From: Tetraselmis striata
Taxonomy: Eukaryota > Chlorophyta > Chlorodendrophyceae > Chlorodendrales > Chlorodendraceae
Direction: 5' to 3'
Length of the DNA stretch: 64,000 nt
Assembly (NCBI GenBank): GCA_006384855.1
Contig: VCJN01001508.1
Location: 186,001-250,000, forward strand
In this document: piece by piece, positions 1 through 11,540 of the stretch
Numbering within the stretch: position 1 is the stretch's first letter
Layout: each line of letters starts with the position of its first letter
Position numbers and translations under genes: made by a program
Notes under the pieces: model-generated
Told to the model about the DNA's origin: nothing
What the model saw: the letters and a program-made list of their open reading frames with translations, nothing else
The model's database searches: none

Positions 1-44
1 GTGCTCGACAACTTGGAGCTGGACGGCGCCACTAAGACTTGCAG

Positions 45-368
45 GAAGTCTATCACGTCGTGCTGCCCATCTGCGAGATACAGCCTGCCCTTATCGTTGC
101 TGATGGCTGCAATTGTATTGTGTGTCACTGCTTACAAGTGTTTTCTTACGTCGCACATCAGGCATGCGAGGCGAATGGGCTGAAGCACATCGTACGCAGG
201 TTCAAGCCCAACGGCCAGCATAAGCTCAAGAACCTAGACAAGCAGTTGGCCAGACAAGCACTGGAGCGCATGCGAGGCCGGCACCCGCAACAAGGAGCGA
301 CAACCCCGACGGCATCAGCGTCAGCGTCGGCGGCATCGCCTGCGGAGTCGGCCACTGGAGGCGCTTAG
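45..368 (+). CDS. 3' end of an unidentified gene running in from the left edge
   Basis: A frame is open from a likely 3' splice site (ttgcag, ending at 44) to a TAG stop at 366-368. It starts EVYHVVLPICEIQPALIVADG and continues into a basic, helical-looking segment (GLKHIVRRFKPNGQHKLKNLDKQLARQALERM). The end is low-complexity Ala/Ser/Thr (about 20 residues). A further intron may lie inside, since GTGTCA near 120 and CATCAG near 159 would serve as splice sites. The DNA before 45 may be the preceding intron. I do not recognise the family, and no catalytic motif is visible. The basic helix followed by a disordered tail would suit a nucleic-acid-associated protein, but that is inference. The strand and stop are more secure than the exon limits. 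Confidence 0.4.
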   Translation, partial: EVYHVVLPICEIQPALIVADGCNCIVCHCLQVFSYVAHQACEANGLKHIVRRFKPNGQHKLKNLDKQLARQALERMRGRHPQQGATTPTASASASAASPAESATGGA

Positions 369-759
369 TACTGCTATTGTATCGTTTGCTAATGGCAACC
401 GTAGACATTGTAGCACATGTAAAGGGCAGGGACAGGGGTAGGGACCATGCACAAACCAGTGTGCACAAATTTTACACAAGGCTGCCCTGTGCTACACTAA
501 CTTCTAACATTTTCATGAACATCGCCATTATTGTCTTGCTACGGCATTGCACACACAGATGCATCATTATCACATTTTGGTCTCTCAATCTCGTCCGCGC
601 TACCGCCGCCGCGCTCCCGCATTCACATGCTAATGCGGTTTGTGGAAAGAACGGCCCGGATTTACTAGCGACCTACTATACATGTAAGAGTAGTAGGCAT
701 GTCTTGATGTCCTGCCGCCGGGCTGCTGCTGCTCCGATACCAATTTAGCACTGAAATCG
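369..759. other. Non-coding spacer before the satellite
   Basis: This stretch of about 390 bases follows the stop of the left-edge gene and is probably its 3' untranslated region plus spacer. I see no convincing coding sequence. The last 100 bases contain a diverged start of the satellite unit that follows. Confidence 0.5.
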
Positions 760-1767
760 CACGGCCCGGATGCTGCCCAATGTGGTGGCTATTCCAGCTC
801 AAATCATGATGGCCAAGTGGGCTATGTATAGCCAGCACATGGCATGACTTGCAGCTCGAAACGTGGCGATGAGTTGTTATCCGAGTATATATTTGCTGCC
901 GCTCCGTAGCGTGCGCCGCCGTGTTTACCGCACAATATGGCAGTGCATGCATTTCACCAACCCGAAAGTACGCAGAATCTGTTCTCGCGTTGGGGATCGC
1001 TATACTGTATATATATGACTGCATATCGTCAGCACATACAAACAGTTTGGGGGGGGGCTAGGGCCCCCACACAAGTAGGAATACTCTCCGGGAACAACGC
1101 AGCTCCAAACAATGTTCCAAAACCAGTGCTGAAACCGTCGCCGCAACGCCCGGATGCTGCCCAATATGGTGGCTATTCCAGCTCAAATCATGGTGGCCAA
1201 GTGGGCTATGTATAGCCAGCACATGGCATGACTTGCAGCTCGAAACGTGGCGATAGATTGCTATCCGAGTATATATTTGCTGCCGCTCCGTAGCGTGCGC
1301 CGCCGTGTTTACCTCACAATATGGTAGTGCATGCATACCACCAACCCAAAAGTACGCAGAATCTGTTCTCGCGCTGGGGATCGCTATACTATATACATAT
1401 ATGACTACATACATGTCAGCACATACAAACAGTTTGGTGGGGAGCTAGGGCCCCAACACACGGAATGCTCGCCGGGAACAACGCAGCTCCAAACAATGCC
1501 CCGAAACCAGTGCTGAAACCGTCGCCGCAACGCCCGGATGCTGCCCAATGTGGTGGCTATTCCATCTCAAATCATGATGGCCAAGTGGGCTATGTATAGC
1601 CAGCACATGGCATGACTTGCAGCTCGAAACGTGGCGATAAGTTGTTATCCGAGTATATATTTGCTGCCGCTCCGTAGCGTGCGCCGCCGTGTTTACCGCA
1701 CAATATGGCAGTGCATGCATTTCACCAACCCGAAAGTACGCACAATCTGTTCTCGCGCTGAGGATTG

Positions 1768-1807
<40 letters not shown>

Positions 1808-2345
1808 CTACATATCGTCAGCACATACAAACAGTTTGGTGGGGAGCTAGGGCCCCCACACAAGTAGGAATACTCGCCGGGAACAACGCATCGCCAAATA
1901 ACGCTCCGAAACCAGTGCTGAAACCGTCGCCGCAACGCCCGGATGCTGCCCAGTATGGTGGCTATTCCAGCTCAAATCATGGTGGCAAAGTGGAGTATGT
2001 ATAGCCAGCACATGGCATGACTTGCAGCTCTAAACGTCGCGATTGCGTTCAGAGTAAAGCTATGTAGCGACAGCTATGTAGCTTACACCGCAATGTTTAT
2101 CGCACAAGCAACATTATGGCAGAGCATGTGTACCACTAACCTAGCAAAAGTACGCAGAATCTGTTATCGCGCTGGTGATCGCTATACTATATATGTGACT
2201 ACATATCAGCACATAAAAACAGTTTCGGGGGGGGGGGGGGGGGGGGGGGGGGCTAGGGCCCCCACACAAGTAGGAATGCTCGCCGGGAACAACGCAGCTC
2301 CAATAATGCTCCGAAACCAGTGCTGAAACCGTCGCCGTAGAGCAC
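760..2345. repeat. Satellite-like tandem array, four units of about 380-410 bp
   Basis: The motif CCCGGATGCTGCCCA recurs near 765, 1,150, 1,530 and 1,938, giving spacings of about 385, 381 and 408. Within each unit the order is the same: GGTGGCTATTCCA, GCCAGCACATGGCATGACTT, TATATTTGCTGCCGCTCCGT, CAGCACATACAAACAGTTT, then CCAGTGCTGAAACCGTCGCC. Units 1-3 are close copies. Unit 4 has a replaced middle part and a 26-base G run. Short frames inside it are repeated in every copy and look like by-products of the repeat, not genes. Confidence 0.9.
1769..1805. repeat. (TA)n microsatellite in the third satellite unit
   Basis: About 18 TA dinucleotides stand where the other units have a short TATACTGTATATATATGA-type sequence. 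This explains why this unit is about 27 bp longer than its neighbours. Confidence 0.95.
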
Positions 2346-2880
2346 CGCACGGCCGCTGCGTCGCCGGGACGTCACCCAGCAGTGGGTATGCTGTCGGCAT
2401 GTGCAAAGGGCTGGCGGGGCAACAGCGCTCGGCGGCAACAAGCGGCGATGCGTGTTGCACGCTAAGTTTGCTGCGACATCGAGAATTCATTACACGGAAT
2501 GATGGAACCGCCACCGCAGCGCACCGCACGGCCGCTCATGCGTTGCCGGGACGAATATCAACAGCGTTAGTATCCAAAATCAGGACTACAACAGCCGCAC
2601 CAAGCCCGCAATAGCGCCAGGTGCCCTATGCTTGGTCGCCGGGGCACTACTCAACGCTTGTTCTCTCAAATTTTTCCCACCCCCGCCTCCGCATGTTCGT
2701 GGCTTACCACAGGCACTTAGGGTGGGGGAGAGACGTGCATCGCGTTGTTTTTGGAAGTGCGTGCCACATGTCACAATGAACTACATGGTGTGCCGCTGTA
2801 CATAAAGTACTAGAAAATCCTTATAAACAAACCGAAGGGTGGGGGGGCTCAAAATAGAGGGGGGGGGGGTGACTTTGGTC
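2346..2880. other. Non-coding spacer
   Basis: There is no recognisable gene. It contains a short direct repeat (ACCGCACGGCCGCT near 2,343 and again near 2,523) and an 11-base G run near 2,859. Confidence 0.5.
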
Positions 2881-2884
2881 AATT

Positions 2885-3070
2885 GGTCGGAATGGCCTAA
2901 CGGGAAGCCTTGGGTAGGCGACGCTCCGTTCTAGTCAACACGCAAATAATTGCCGAAACATTCCGCAAGACTAATTGAAGGCCAGTGACATAATTTCCAA
3001 CACTGTTGGATCACCGACATCAAACTACATGGCACTGACCACAGTGGTCCGCCCTATACCCGTTTGGCCG
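2885..3070 (+). repeat. Dispersed repeat A, partial copy
   Basis: The landmarks GGTAGGCGACGCTCC, AAGACTAATTGA, TTTCCAACACTGTTGG and GGTCCGCCCTA are in the same order as in the copy at 6,663-6,905. The 5' part of the family (with GTGAAACCCTTGCAGCGTC) is absent. No coding capacity is seen, so the family is a small non-autonomous element. Confidence 0.75.
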
Positions 3071-3179
3071 ACGGCCCATTTGAGTAATGCGAGTTGGGGC
3101 AAGCAAGCCCCATCTCGTGGAGCAAAGCATTTCGGGAGTACGATACATGTGCAACAAAAAGGCGATGTGAGGGAGGGCT

Positions 3180-5330
3180 CTTCATACTTATGGGCGTTTC
3201 GCAATATCCAAAAAACTAAAAATGAACGAGCTGCAAGGATGACGCGATATGACCAGCGCTCGTCGACAATGACCAGATCGTCGGTGCTGAGGATTACAAC
3301 GACCGATGGTATCGACTAGCACGTCACGATCATAACGATCAAGCTGACCAACACCACCCACGCTTTCGTACGGCAAGATGCCGCTCACTTCGCCGCCGCC
3401 CCCCGGCCCCCGTGCTGGCGTGCCCCCGCCCTCTGGTGCATGAAACGCTCGTGATGCCGTGAATAACCTCGCCGCGGTCCATGCCTCACCGCCCGCCACC
3501 CGCGAGCCATGCGCGCCCGTCCAAGCGGCAGCAATTCCGTTCCCCAATATCGACAAGTTATTCTCGTTATGCGGGTCTATAAGTGTTGGCAAGAGGCTCG
3601 ACTGACAACGATACCTTTTTCGCGTCGATTACGCCAAGCCTACCGCTTTCACACTCAATTCCACAACACACTTCAAATGCACCGACGGCGCCCCACGGCG
3701 CTTAAAAATCACCCCACCCCCTCCCCCACCCCGCCCGTGTTGTGCCGCTTCCACGGTGCGCATCGCCGTCGGTGCAATGACCACCAGGCGCTCCGTACGC
3801 ACCGTCATCAGCTCCCACACGCCCTCCGGGCTGTTGAAGTCCACGGCGCGCTGCTCGAAGAGCGCTCTCGCATACACCGGAAACACCGGCGCCCTACCGT
3901 ACACCAACTCGTAAGGGTTGTACTTGGTGTTGGCTTGCTTGCTGCGCTGATCGCCCAACTCGATGGAAGGCAAAAAGTGTCCCACACAACACGCTTTCCG
4001 GGTTGAACCACGTAGCTCATCAGCGCCTCGTTGAATGTCTTCACCATCCCGTGTGCGAGCCCTTTGGGCTGCTGATGGTACGGCAGCGGCTTCGGATGAT
4101 CGATGTCGTGCTCCACGAGGAGGTCGTGGAAGTCGCCGCTGGGTTCAACATCGCCGTCGGTACACACCTCGCCGGGCGCCACGAAGCGTGCCAATAACTC
4201 TCTCCTCGAAGTTTTGCCGTATATTGGCTCTCCGTAGTGCGCAACGGCACCAACTCCACCCATGTGCTCGCTGCTTCCACCATCACTAACGCCCATTCCG
4301 ATTTTTGCGGGTGGCCTCAATAGGTCCCGCCAAGTCTAGGTGCGAAGGGTAGAACATGCCGGAGTGCGGCAGCTGATGCATGTCCAACGGTGAGGCTATC
4401 TTCGGGCGGCCGGTTGTCCCGCCGGGTCGATGGTGCAGCCGATCGCATTCCGGAACGCCTTCTTGGCTCGGACAACATCCTCCACCATTCTCAGCCAGAG
4501 ATATGAAGCGGCGATCACACTACACAGCCGATCCCGCCCTAGAAGGCCCATTTTGACATGCACATCCATAATCACGTACGGGGTCCCGCTCACTGGGTGG
4601 CGGTGCCTCTCGGCGGGTGTTGTCCTTGTGTAGAGCCCACAAAATCTCGTCCCTCCGCGTTTAGCGGACGTAAGGCGCTGGCATGTTGACGTTGCCCGCC
4701 CGCAGCTCCGCCAACAACTCGCCTCCGCGTCCACCCACGGGTTTCCTCTCCGCGGTCCCGCCAACAGCTCGCCGGTTACGGTCACCAAGTCGCTGCCAGC
4801 CGCGGCCCTCTTGGGCGGCGTCCAACACGCGCTGTCGCGCCCGCGCCGACAGCTCAGGGCGCAAGCTGCTCTCAGCCGCCGCACATCAATAGGCTGCCGC
4901 ATGCCGCATAGTGCCCTCCGGTGAAAACTCACAGCGTCCATCCAACTCCGATGGGTCGCCCTCCACGGGCCCCCGGCTCAGACGTTGTGCGTTGACGTGG
5001 TTGACGCCCTTCCGGTAGCGCACCACGAAGTCGTGCTCGCTAACCCGCGTCGCCCACCGCGCCAACTTCACGCGCAACTGAGCGGTGCCCATCAACCACT
5101 CACAAGGCCGATGATCTGTCACCACAACCAGCTGCCTGCCAAACATGTAGTATCTGAACTTCATGGCGCACCCGCCCGGTGTTTAAAATCGGCGATATAG
5201 CGTCCGTACTGTGTTTGTTGTACCCGTACGGACGAACATGGACCGATGCTCGTGTTGGACCGCCCCCTTCGGCGCCCATCCCGCGCCCGGATCGGCCACT
5301 ACTCACATTGCTCTCGACGCAAACCACCAG
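3180..5330 (-). mobile_element. Ty3/gypsy-like retroelement fossil (RNase H and integrase remnants)
   Basis: Read on the minus strand, the right part resembles the end of a gypsy-type RNase H domain (residues like YYMFGRQLVVVTDHRPCEWL, followed by a WATRVSEHDFVVRYRKG-type segment). The left part resembles an integrase core (VCTDGDVEPSGDFHDLL, then PYHQQPKGLAHGMVKTFNE). The order along the minus strand is the normal pol order. It is clearly broken, with several breaks, and I see no LTR at either end. It appears older than the element at 57,091-63,357, because the family motifs are more eroded. The outer limits are approximate. Confidence 0.7.
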
Positions 5331-6660
5331 CTATATACCACCATCAATGGACTCTAAGAGCCCAGGGGTGGGATATAGGCCGAGTCAGGTGGCATTTGGG
5401 GAGGCACGGGCGAAGAATCGTGCGATTCAGCCCGTGCCTCACATCCGCCCGATAACCGTATTTCCGCTATTTTTAAAGATTATCACAGCTACCAGTCACC
5501 CAATCGGCTCCCGGTGCACCTGCAGGCTGACGAATCGACCCGTATCGCTCTCTATCACTAGGACATGGGCATAGTCGCCTTCAATAGGCGTAGACAGATG
5601 GGTGGCGCACCTAATAGGCATCTATGGGTGGTGGTTGACCGGCCCCCTATCCAGCCCGTTTATCTAATAACCTGGGCTCAGAAGTATGGGGGGAGATGGG
5701 GCACCACGCACGGACCACCTCACGAGCCACTCATGTGCTCTACCGCACATCTATTGAGCTAGGCCATGGGACGGTACATGTGCGGTGGGCTGCGGGTGAT
5801 GGTAAGCCGCGGGTGGCTGGGGGTGCCTAAGCGGGAGGGGGCCGAGAGCGCGGAAATTCCGGGTCGGTCGGCCCCATCGGGCCGGCATCGATCGAGCATC
5901 TAGATTGGCCGATGCAAATATTTTTAGGCTCTCCTACAAACCCTATTACAGTGGCTCACCGCGCGACCCGCATCCCGATACAAAGGCGGTGTACTCGCCC
6001 CGCGCGGGCGGATTTTCCCCGCTTATGGGGCCCGCTAATACGCGCAGCCCAATAGCAGAATATAGGAACTTATTGATGGCGAGCCCTACCACATACCCTG
6101 GACGATGCCCTACCAGGTGACCATATGGACCCACCCGCTAACTCGGGGGCTGCATTCCTGCGCAGTATGGGCTGAAGCCCGGGTCTACCAAGGGCGCATG
6201 GAATGCGGACATGAGCTGTAGGTGGGCTGGTTTTGAAGCAAGCCTTAATCGCAACATTGGCCGTTTTGCGGGAACTCCTCACTTGCTTGCACGTCGACGG
6301 TGGGGAGAGCGCGCCTTTGTCAATGTGCTCTATGATGGTAGAGCTAACTCTTGGCGTGCATCCGTCGGTACAGATAGAACGCATATACCTGCGATATAAA
6401 AAATCGTGCCCTCGTGACGGGTTATCAAATTCCTTGCCAAGCCTGAACAATGACACGCACACGTATGGCTCTTACAACGAGAGCACAACAAACGCCACTT
6501 AAGGCTCCCCCCACGCATGATGTCGTGTTCACGTATGACACATGGAAGGGTGCGGCCGGAAACGAAGGTGAGGGGTCGTAATAATGGGCCAATCTACAAT
6601 TGATGCTCGACAAGGGGGGCAAGACTTTTGTGGGCAGGTGTATACTACGACAGTAGCAGG
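5331..6660. other. Spacer with no recognised gene
   Basis: Short frames occur on both strands, but none has a recognisable domain. It is GC-rich and of moderately high complexity. It may be eroded retroelement sequence continuing from the left, but no motif supports this. Confidence 0.4.
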
Positions 6661-6662
6661 TG

Positions 6663-6905
6663 TGTTTTCCCCGCCCCCAGGACAGGACTGGCAGTGAAAC
6701 CCTTGCAGCGTCTCTGCGACGGCCCTTTAGGCAGCAATCCAGTCTCGGGTAGGCGACGCTCCATTATAGTCATCAAGCAAATTGCAGAAGCATTCTGCAA
6801 GACTAATTGATGGTCAGTGACAAAAATTCCAACACTGTTGGCTCACCGTCCAAAACACTGCCATGAAAATACCCGGCACTGACCACGAAAGGTCCGCCCT
6901 ACCCG
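6663..6905 (+). repeat. Dispersed repeat A, longest direct copy
   Basis: This copy runs from TTTTCCCCGCCCCCAGGACA through GTGAAACCCTTGCAGCGTC, GGTAGGCGACGCTCC, GCAAGACTAATTGA, TTCCAACACTGTTGG and GGTCCGCCCTACCC. The same landmarks occur at 2,885-3,070 (plus), 11,541-11,937 (both orientations) and 20,868-20,965 (minus). It has no open frame of note, so it is a small non-autonomous dispersed element. Confidence 0.8.
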
Positions 6906-6939
6906 TTTGGGGCGGTGACGCGGTGTTGTAGGCGGCGGT

Positions 6940-7020
6940 AGCGACGAACCAGCGAACAGTACTTTGGTACATGCACCAACGAACCAGCGTCGTAACGAAC
7001 CACGTAACGAACCAGCACAC
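6940..7020. repeat. Short AACGAACCAGC minisatellite
   Basis: Four or five imperfect copies of an 11-13-base unit (ACGAACCAGCG, AACGAACCAGCG, AACGAACCACG, AACGAACCAGC) stand in a row just upstream of the ArfGAP gene. Confidence 0.7.
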
Positions 7021-7425
7021 CCGCGACGACGGCCGGCCCCGCGCCCCGGCGGGCGGGAACGGGCAACGGGCGGCTAGCGCGGGCGGGAGCCAAGAGCAGG
7101 ATCACGCGTAAATGCCGCCCTGGCCTGTCGTCGGCCGGCGCGGGCGTTAATCGCCAGCACGGGAACTCCCACCAGTGCGTGACAGATCCCTCCACACCTG
7201 CCGCTGTGTGCCTGCCCGTAGCCACTGAATCGAGCCACCGTAAGGTGTTGACGCGCTGGCAAACGGCACAGACGTGGTGGAATCCGAGGGCACCCGAGGC
7301 CGGCCGTGCGCCAACCTTCGGCGAGAACGGCGGCACTCGAAACGATCCAGCAATTCTCGCCGCCCTTCGGCGCTGCCTAGCCAACCGCCGTACCCCCTCC
7401 CGCGGCTTCGCCCGGCACCGGAGCC

Positions 7426-9054
7426 ATGGCCACCAAACGCGATGTGAGCAAGGAGCAGAACGAGCGCCACAAACGTGTGCTGAAGGTGCTGCTGAAGAAG
7501 GAGGAGAACAAGTTTTGCGCCGACTGCCACGCGCGCGGGCCCACATGGGCCAGCACCAACCTGGGGGTCTTCGTGTGCCTAACCTGCAGCGGCGTCCATC
7601 GCTCGCTGGGCGTTCACATCTCCGTGGTGCGCTCCACCAACCTGGACACCTGGCTCCCGGATCAGGTCGCGTTCATACAGCGCATGGACAACGTCAAGGC
7701 CAACGGCTACTGGGAGGCCTCGCTGCCGTCCGACTTCCGCCGGCCTCGCGACTCTGAGCAGCACAAGCTGGAGCGCTTCATCCAGGTGAGGGCAACCCCC
7801 GGCTGGCTGCAATGCCTCCTATTGAGCTTGTCCCGTCCCAGCGTGACGTCCGCGCACGCCGAAGGCGCCAGTAAGCCTTTGCTCTGTGGTGTGTAGGACA
7901 AATACCAAGCCCAGAGCTTCCGCGATCGCGACATGCCGCCACCCACCATCCAGAACTACAAGGACCACCCCCTGACCGCCGCCGACACCTACCAGGCCGC
8001 TCCCTCTCCCGTGCCGGCTAGGCCAGCTGCGGCTGCTGCGATCGCCGCGCCTGGCCGCAGCGCCGCCCCGGCTGTTGCCAAGCCTGAACCGCCAGTGCAG
8101 ATGCTGGCAGACCTGCTCAGCCTGGACGAGGGGCCTCCTCCCCCGTCGGCGCCTTCTCCCGCTCCTGCTGCAGCAGCGCCCCCGGCGACAGCACAGTCCA
8201 ACAGCGAGTGGGCTGACTTTGGAGGCGGCGGCGATGCCGACCCTTTTGCGTCCCCTGCTCAAGAGGGGCCGGCCACCCCCACCCCTCCCGCCTCCGCCCC
8301 TGCCCAGGCAGCATCCCCTGCGGGCCCCTTCGCATCAGTCAGCCAGCCGGAACAGCCTGCCCCCGCGGTGGCGGCAGCCGCCCAGCCGGATTCGGACCCG
8401 TTCGCAGCTCTGGCCGCGGCGCCCAACGGTGCCCCTGAGCCCGCTGCATCAACCGCCAAGCAAGCTCCGCCCAGCAAGATGACGAACGACGACATCATGA
8501 AGCTCTTTGATGCGGCGCCTCCCGCGCAGGGCGCCCTTGGGCAGCCACCTGCTGGCTATGGGGGCTACCTGCCCCAGCAGCAGCATCAGTACGGCATGCA
8601 TAATGGCAACGGCTTCCAGCCACAGCCACAGCAGCCGCAGTACGCCATGCCCAACAGCACTGGCGGCTACCCATCCCAGCCGCAGCAGCCTTACGGCGTG
8701 CCCAACAGCAACGGCTATCCTACCCAGCCGCAGCAGCAGTACGGAATGCCCAATGGCAACGGATATCCGAGCCCGCAGCATGGGGGCATGATGTCCGGTC
8801 AGATGCCTCCGCAGCAGCAGGCATACATGATGCAGCAGCAGCTGCAGCAGGCGGGCTACGGCATGCAGCCGCAGTACACGCAGCAGCAGCAGCAGTACGG
8901 GGCCGGTGCGGGTGGTTATATTCCGCAGCAGCAGCCAGGGTACGGGATGCCGCCAGGGGCGCAGTGGGGACAGCCTCCGAGCGCGCAATCACCAGCCAGC
9001 CAGCATCATGATGCTAGCCGGCAGCAGTTTGCAGACTTTGCGAGCTTTCACTGA
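7426..9054 (+). CDS. ArfGAP-domain protein (AGD5-like)
   Basis: This is a predicted Arf GTPase-activating protein, which stimulates GTP hydrolysis on Arf GTPases during vesicle coat turnover. There are two exons, 7,426-7,785 and 7,897-9,054, in phase 0 with a GTGAGG donor and a GTGTAG acceptor; the product is about 505 residues. The N-terminal 120 residues are a typical ArfGAP zinc finger: C31-x2-C34-x16-C51-x2-C54 (CADC...CLTC), followed by GVHRSLG with the catalytic arginine at R59. The C-terminal 385 residues are low-complexity Pro/Ala, then Gln-rich with 15-residue repeats of the type YGMPNGNGYPSQPQQ, and the protein ends FADFASFH. Plant AGD5 and animal SMAP proteins share this layout of a catalytic head and a disordered tail. 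The start ATG sits directly before the conserved helix (KRDVSKEQNERHKRVLKVLL). The gene converges on the Cpn10 gene. Confidence 0.93.
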
Positions 9055-10684
9055 GTTGCCACGGAATGTGGAATCAGCTGCGTACACCGGATCTTAAGGC
9101 TGTACTAATGCTTCATCTGGCAGAGCTGAAGAGAGACTGCGCATCTCAACTTTGGCAGATGTCAACCAGCATCGCCTCATGTTTTAATTTCTTTGTGTTC
9201 AGAACCCCCTTTTAATGTTCTGCCTTCAGCAGAGACTGACATTTTCCACGCGGCTTTCCTGAGGCCGAAGGGGATCTTGCATGAAGCCATAGGGAAGCAC
9301 GCATACGGGCAAGTCCCCGTGGCCATCATATATGCACATGGCATGGCCATCATGTCACATATGTGATTTGAAAAACAACCATCTTGCGTGTCGGGGTTTT
9401 GGATACTTCATCTCTCAGCGCAGTTGACCACCTCATCACCTCATCAGGGAAGAAACAAGCTGCCGGCTGGCTGAACTAGCCAGTAATTGCTGTAAGATTG
9501 CCGGCAAGTGGAGCATAGCCTCGCCCAACAGTGGGTCTCTTTGAGTACCAGGGAATCCACATAGTATTGTCCCGGTCTCTTGTCTCAGCCAACAGGAAGC
9601 ACCGCGGGTCTTCACAAAGCACTGTGGATAATGCGAGATGCGCCTGGATATTCAAACGGCAATGGCGCGGCATATGAAAGCACGCGATTTGCGAAACAGT
9701 GCACCGTCAAATCGGAGTAGGTTGACTGTGGCACGACCAAGAGGGACGTCTGTCTATGCATCAACCTTCACAGTATGGCAGAACTATGGTTCAAGTTTGT
9801 CTGCAGAGCTAGTCCTTCCTGCCCAAGTTCGTTTGCTAGCTCTTCATCACCAGGGAAGATAGTGGCTGCCAGTAAAACTGAAATTAATTTGAAATTCTTA
9901 CAGCCTGTATTCCGGCAGTAAAAACCCGCACCGGCCAGCTGTCTCACGGCCGCACCACATGACCCCGTATAGGGCCGGCTGCGCCCATAGCATGTAGTTC
10001 TTTGAAGGCCAGAAATTGAAAGACCCCAATCGTCTATACAGTGAATAGATGCGCGCTTCCACATGCCTTCACCAGTTGCATCATTGCTTTCTGTTCATGC
10101 TCATGGCATATATGTGATGAGACAAGCAGTGCTATCTACACAAAGATATCAGCATACATGGCAACTGTCTTTATTGGATGATATGAATCCTTGGGGTTTG
10201 AACTTGTAGCTGTAATCTCGGTGACTTCGTGGAGCTCTTTCATGATGCCAACTTGAAATGCGCTATGAGCGACCTCATCGGATCTCTCCTCCTTTGCTTT
10301 AACCCGACCCCCGCCCTCCCCCCCCTTTCCCCCCGTCACACCACCCTCCGCGACCAAACCTAATGGCACATGTACATGAAATCGAAAGAGGGACATCGAT
10401 AACAATGAATGCTGCATGTATATCGCGCATTCAATGACAGTGGGTGCAAAGAGGTTGGTGAACCGGAACTGGGTTTACAATGAGCTCGCTGCCGATCGTT
10501 GGAAGAAGGCAGTGTTTCCAGCAAGGAACGAAATGGTTGGAGGCCAGGAGTGGCTTCGCCTGGGAGGCGAGTGGGTGGCGGTGGCATAGGCGATTTGCCT
10601 TCTACGCTGGTGGACTGAACCCCCCCCCCCCCCCCCCCCCCAACAAAAGCACCTTTTCCCCGTGCCTACTTCCAGAAGCTTCGC
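9055..10684. other. Shared 3' intergenic region between the convergent ArfGAP and Cpn10 genes
   Basis: There is no recognisable coding sequence. TGTAA, the usual algal polyadenylation signal, occurs near 9,490 on the plus strand for ArfGAP and near 10,475 on the minus strand for Cpn10. A 23-base C run lies at 10,620-10,642, which is G on the sense strand of the Cpn10 transcript. Confidence 0.5.
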
Positions 10685-11230
10685 TCAGCTGAGAACGGCA
10701 GCAATGGAGCCCTGCGCCACGAAGACGACGGAAGACGTGCCGAGCGGCACCTCGGTAATCTGCTGCTTGTTGTAGAGCACGGTCTGCCCGATTTCCACCG
10801 CGATGTCCACGCCCTCGCCGAGCGCCGCCACCACGCCCAGCACGGCCTCCTCGTCGTCGCGCATTACAACCTCCGTGGGCAGGATGACGCCGCCTGCGGT
10901 GACCGGCTCCTTGTCCTGCGGCACCACCAGCAGCCGGTCGCCCAGCGGCTGCATGGTGTTCATATCGGCCGTGGCATCGTCCGTCGCGGCGGCCGCGGCT
11001 GCGCAGGTCAGCCTGCCCCGGCCCGCAGTGCAGGTGCAGCTCCCGCCGTGCGGGCGAGCGGACGTGAGCATGCTGCCGGCCGGGGCCAAGCGGGCGAGCG
11101 GCGCGCGCAGCGCGGGCATCATCGGGAACCAAGCGGCCGCAGAGGTTGCAGGCGCAGCACGGCGGCTGGCCGTGGCCGCAATGCAGCCCGCAGCGCGAGC
11201 TGCGGGCGAGGAGATGGCGATGGAGGACAT
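10685..11230 (-). CDS. Chloroplast-type Cpn10 (GroES family) co-chaperonin
   Basis: This is the co-chaperonin that caps the Cpn60 barrel during protein folding, probably in the plastid. It is a single exon of 181 residues from the ATG at 11,230. Residues 1-85 are Ala/Ser/Arg-rich with very few acids, as in a chloroplast transit peptide (MSSIAISSPAARAAGCIAAT...). Residues 93-181 form one GroES domain: MQPLGDRLLVVPQD, TAGGVILPTEV, a GxVxAxGEG-like segment, IGQTVLYNKQQITEV and a terminal VAQGSIAAVLS. GroES proteins are about 97 residues, so this is one complete domain and not the tandem Cpn20 form. An in-frame ATG upstream at 11,374 would add 48 residues; I prefer 11,230 because the transit-like sequence begins there. 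Most of the mobile-loop region is poorly conserved (VVMRDDEEAV), so it may be a divergent paralogue such as Cpn11 or Cpn23. Confidence 0.85.
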   Translation of the reverse strand: MSSIAISSPAARAAGCIAATASRRAAPATSAAAWFPMMPALRAPLARLAPAGSMLTSARPHGGSCTCTAGRGRLTCAAAAAATDDATADMNTMQPLGDRLLVVPQDKEPVTAGGVILPTEVVMRDDEEAVLGVVAALGEGVDIAVEIGQTVLYNKQQITEVPLGTSSVVFVAQGSIAAVLS

Positions 11231-11540
11231 CGTTTGTGGACTTGTGGGTTTCAGTTGTAGCGTTGGGAGAGAGTCTACAGCTGTGTGCTCCGACGGGTAT
11301 GCGTGTTGCGTAGCGGCGGCTGCCCGGAGATAAGAATTAATCCTTAGTCGCAAGGACCTCGTGTGCGCAAGCACTTCATAAAACCGACTGCGCTGCTTGA
11401 TGCTGCGGACAGAACTACCATTCCAATACTCTCGTAGGTGATAGATTAGGATTATATAAGGATGACTATGTACGATTTAAATGGGATCTAATAAGATTGT
11501 GTCTCCAGCCGTAGCTGCTCGTATTGTGATGACAGTTTTT

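Noticed and set aside
937-2004. Short frames repeated in the satellite, such as those with SSNHGGQVGYV
   Set aside because: They recur because the DNA unit recurs; there is no start context, splice site or codon bias.
7179-7757. Long plus-strand frame overlapping the ArfGAP gene
   Set aside because: It reads the ArfGAP exon in the wrong frame and shows only Arg/Pro-rich composition.
8449-8988. Minus-strand Leu/Arg-rich frame opposite the ArfGAP tail
   Set aside because: It is the mirror of CAG-rich glutamine repeats, which read as Leu codons on the other strand.
10803-11333. Plus-strand frame across the Cpn10 gene
   Set aside because: It is the antisense of a GC-rich coding exon and has no domain.
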